This document shows positions 6,773 to 7,696 of a stretch of DNA of 7,696 nucleotides, piece by piece. How positions within the stretch are numbered: position 1 is the first letter of the stretch; each line of letters opens with the position of its first letter. The stretch spans positions 1 through 7,696 of the forward strand of contig DYRX01000207.1 of the NCBI GenBank assembly GCA_020718525.1, given 5' to 3'. Under the pieces are notes generated by a model, which worked only from the letters and a program-made list of their open reading frames with translations, was not told the origin of the DNA and made no database searches. Made by a program: the position numbers and the translations under genes. The stretch is from Victivallis vadensis. GTDB taxonomy: Bacteria > Verrucomicrobiota > Lentisphaeria > Victivallales > GWF2-50-93.

Positions 6773-7281
6773 TCATTTCCTGTGCGGCGAATGTTCTGAA
6801 AGTTCTGGTCTTTCGTTAGGTTCAGGAAGAATCTTGAACAACTCATCTCCCCTCGTAATCAAGTCATTTAGTTCGTCACACTCGAAAACCTCATTCAAGA
6901 TATGCCGACAAGAAATAGATGAAAGACAATCCATTACAGTTGTTTCCCATGAACGCCGACATGGCCAGAATTTCAGAACCCTTGCTGTTGGTGCGGCGGT
7001 TCGATGCTGTACGAGCCTGTCGTTCAAGTCAATGGCAAATCCAAGTTTAATCCGCTTGGGATCTAGTTCTGGAACTAACTGAATGACATAAAAAAACCAT
7101 ATTCATTTGAGACCGAATTGCCCTCTGCGGTGAAGCCCTGTGATTGCCTATGTCTTAGAATCGACTCGGATTCATCAGTCGTCACCGTGAGTGTCAATTG
7201 ACTGCCAGAATCCGTTGTGCGGCGCTTTTCAGGTTTGAATCCAAGCTTTAAAACATAGCGACGAGCATGAGAACGATCCAT
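6773..7281 (-). pseudogene. GIY-YIG nuclease family gene split by a -1 frameshift
   Basis: The gene starts at ATG 7281-7279. The first frame encodes MDRSHARRYVLKLGFKPEKR and on to SNEYGFF, then stops at 7075. A -1 shift at the seven-T run (7096-7090) continues as YVIQLVPELDPKRIKLGFA, DRLVQHRTAAPTARVLKFWP, SWETTVMDCL, ILNEVFECDELNDLI and a TGA at 6775-6773. The joined protein has 169 residues. Residues 64-113 resemble a GIY-YIG domain: YVIQ (65-68) in place of GIY, IKLGFA (78-83) in place of YIG, Arg89 in DRL and Glu113 as candidate catalytic residues. Stand-alone proteins of this kind are usually of unknown role; some GIY-YIG enzymes cut DNA in mobile elements. The split could be decay, sequence error, or genuine -1 frameshifting or transcript slippage, because the run reads exactly GGT TTT TTT in frame. 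It begins three codons after the methyltransferase fragment's stop, in the same frame. Confidence 0.7.
7090..7096 (-). promoter_or_regulatory. T7 slippery run inside the GIY-YIG gene
   Basis: On the minus strand this reads GG TTTTTTT ATG. In the upstream frame it parses as GGT TTT TTT ATG, so T TTT TTT fits the X XXY YYZ slippery heptamer. One backward slip restores the GIY-YIG reading frame (GGT TTT TTT TAT GTC). No clear stimulatory Shine-Dalgarno sequence upstream or strong stem-loop just downstream is evident, so an accidental loss of one T is at least as likely. Confidence 0.35.
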
Positions 7282-7290
7282 TCCGAGCTT

Positions 7291-7527
7291 TTAGCGGTCT
7301 ATTCCTTCTTTGCAATTTTCTGTATTTCTGATGTTTTGGAAGAACCTGTTGTCCACTTGCCGGACGTCTCCAAATCCGATCTCACTCATCAAGTCCATCA
7401 GTTTCGGGATCCAGACCGTGTAATAGGTGGAACGGAACGCATGCGTGCGGCATTCTGACTCACCACGATCTTCGACGAAGTACATCGTAACGTCATCGGT
7501 CGAACCCTTAGGATCCCACCTCGCCAA
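7291..7527 (-). pseudogene. C-terminal fragment of a class I SAM-dependent methyltransferase
   Basis: The open stretch WDPKGSTDDVTMYFVEDRG, then THAFRSTYYTVWIPKLMDLM and EIGFGDVRQVDNRFFQ, matches the last third of class I methyltransferases. That region carries a WDP-G---D-TMYFVED strand, an RS-YY segment, a GF-DV motif and a final FFQP-type strand. The Rossmann core with the SAM-binding motif is missing. Upstream the sequence runs straight into a palindrome and the CACRAAG repeat, and the frame has a TAA a few codons before its TTG start. After FFQ the usual hydrophobic ending is replaced by NIRNTENCKEGIDR. So both ends look damaged and it is almost certainly not functional. The original substrate cannot be told. 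Confidence 0.55.
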
Positions 7528-7542
7528 GCCTCGAAGTTAAAA

Positions 7543-7556
7543 GACAAGAACTTGTC
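7543..7556. repeat. Palindrome GACAAG-AA-CTTGTC
   Basis: A perfect six-base inverted repeat with a two-base centre lies between the methyltransferase remnant and the CACRAAG repeat. It marks the point where methyltransferase similarity stops. It could be part of a longer interspersed repeat or a regulator half-site pair; nothing else identifies it. Confidence 0.4.
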
Positions 7557-7560
7557 CTCG

Positions 7561-7583
7561 CACAAAGCCACAGAGGCACAAAG
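7561..7583 (+). repeat. CACRAAG intergenic repeat, copy 2
   Basis: The units CACAAAG, CACAGAG and CACAAAG start at 7561, 7569 and 7577, an exact 8-base period, and are preceded by TCG as in copy 1. Orientation is the same as the copy at 5864-5887. Together they act as degenerate direct repeats around the decayed block. Confidence 0.65.
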
Positions 7584-7598
7584 ATTTCACCTGGGAAC

Positions 7599-7616
7599 GC
7601 TGAACTCCAGCTCGGC
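7599..7616. repeat. Small REP-like hairpin GCTGAACT-CC-AGCTCGGC
   Basis: The two arms pair with one G-T wobble and one mismatch. GAACTCCAGCTCGGC-type palindromes are common intergenic elements in PVC-group genomes, to my recollection. It lies between the CACRAAG repeat and the hexamer repeat, so 7557-7696 looks like a cluster of non-coding repeats. Confidence 0.45.
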
Positions 7617-7654
7617 ATCTTGATCGTATAGGAAATTGTACTTTTTATAATTTT

Positions 7655-7678
7655 CGTAATCGTAGTCGCTATCGCTAT
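7655..7678. repeat. Hexamer tandem repeat CGTAAT/CGTAGT/CGCTAT/CGCTAT
   Basis: Four consecutive six-base units of the form CGNNNT start at 7655, 7661, 7667 and 7673. Looser AGCGG-type sequence follows to the window end. No coding frame supports it as a protein repeat. Such short-period intergenic tracts occur in PVC genomes and may vary in copy number. Confidence 0.55.
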
Positions 7679-7696
7679 CAGCGGAGCGGCAATCGA

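Noticed and set aside
6834..7082. Plus-strand 82-residue ORF across the GIY-YIG gene
   Set aside because: The minus strand carries clear GIY-YIG motifs over the same bases, and the plus-strand translation shows no family resemblance.
7527..7562. Extension of the methyltransferase upstream in another frame (EDKFLSFNFEAWR)
   Set aside because: It reads plausibly but continues directly into the CACRAAG repeat and palindrome, so it is more likely translated repeat sequence than enzyme.
7620..7651. Promoter with TTGATC and TATAAT
   Set aside because: The spacing is about 20 bases and the sites sit in repeat-rich DNA with no plus-strand gene downstream in the window.

Overview
The window holds a compact plus-strand gene run (about 1-5852) followed by about 1.8 kb of decayed, repeat-rich DNA whose genes all lie on the minus strand (5853-7696). 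The likely source is a bacterium of the Planctomycetota-Verrucomicrobiota-Lentisphaerota-Kiritimatiellota type. This is inferred from three things: a ParE-type topoisomerase with RDYGRGIP and GLNGVGTK boxes, a cytoplasmic GH78-like glycosidase beside a YhcH-family protein, and interspersed CACRAAG-type and CGNNAT-type intergenic repeats. No rRNA or marker gene is present to prove it.

Plus strand: the 3' end of an EamA/YddG-like membrane exporter (1-437) comes first. Then, after a short gap, comes a 15-codon ORF with a strong Shine-Dalgarno sequence, whose stop codon overlaps the start of a GyrB/ParE-type topoisomerase subunit (547-2349). A GH78 alpha-L-rhamnosidase-like enzyme (2358-4778) follows with essentially no gap. 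After 43 bases comes a YhcH/YjgK/YiaL-family protein (4822-5286). Last is a LexA-like regulator (5283-5852), which overlaps its upstream gene by ATGA. Tight spacing and overlaps suggest one transcript joining DNA topology, sugar metabolism and a LexA-fold regulator. The rhamnosidase and YhcH-type genes make a sensible sugar pair; why a topoisomerase and a LexA-like protein share the unit is unclear.

Minus strand, read from 7696 downward: a C-terminal fragment of a SAM-dependent methyltransferase; a GIY-YIG nuclease gene split by a -1 frameshift exactly at an in-frame T TTT TTT slippery heptamer; an imperfect inverted repeat of about 100 bases that resembles an integron attC site; an intact BrnA/RHH-type antitoxin; and a PemK/MazF-type toxin gene broken by a frameshift. 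This block is bracketed by two same-orientation copies of a CACRAAG repeat (5864-5887 and 7561-7583). The plus-strand genes carry no frame breaks over 5.3 kb, while the minus-strand block has several. That argues for real decay of accessory cargo rather than poor sequence, but it cannot be proven here.

The observations most worth following up are the LexA-like protein with an altered self-cleavage site, the slippery-heptamer GIY-YIG gene, the EGQSA variant of the TOPRIM motif, the coupled leader ORF, and the possible cassette-like layout of the decayed block.
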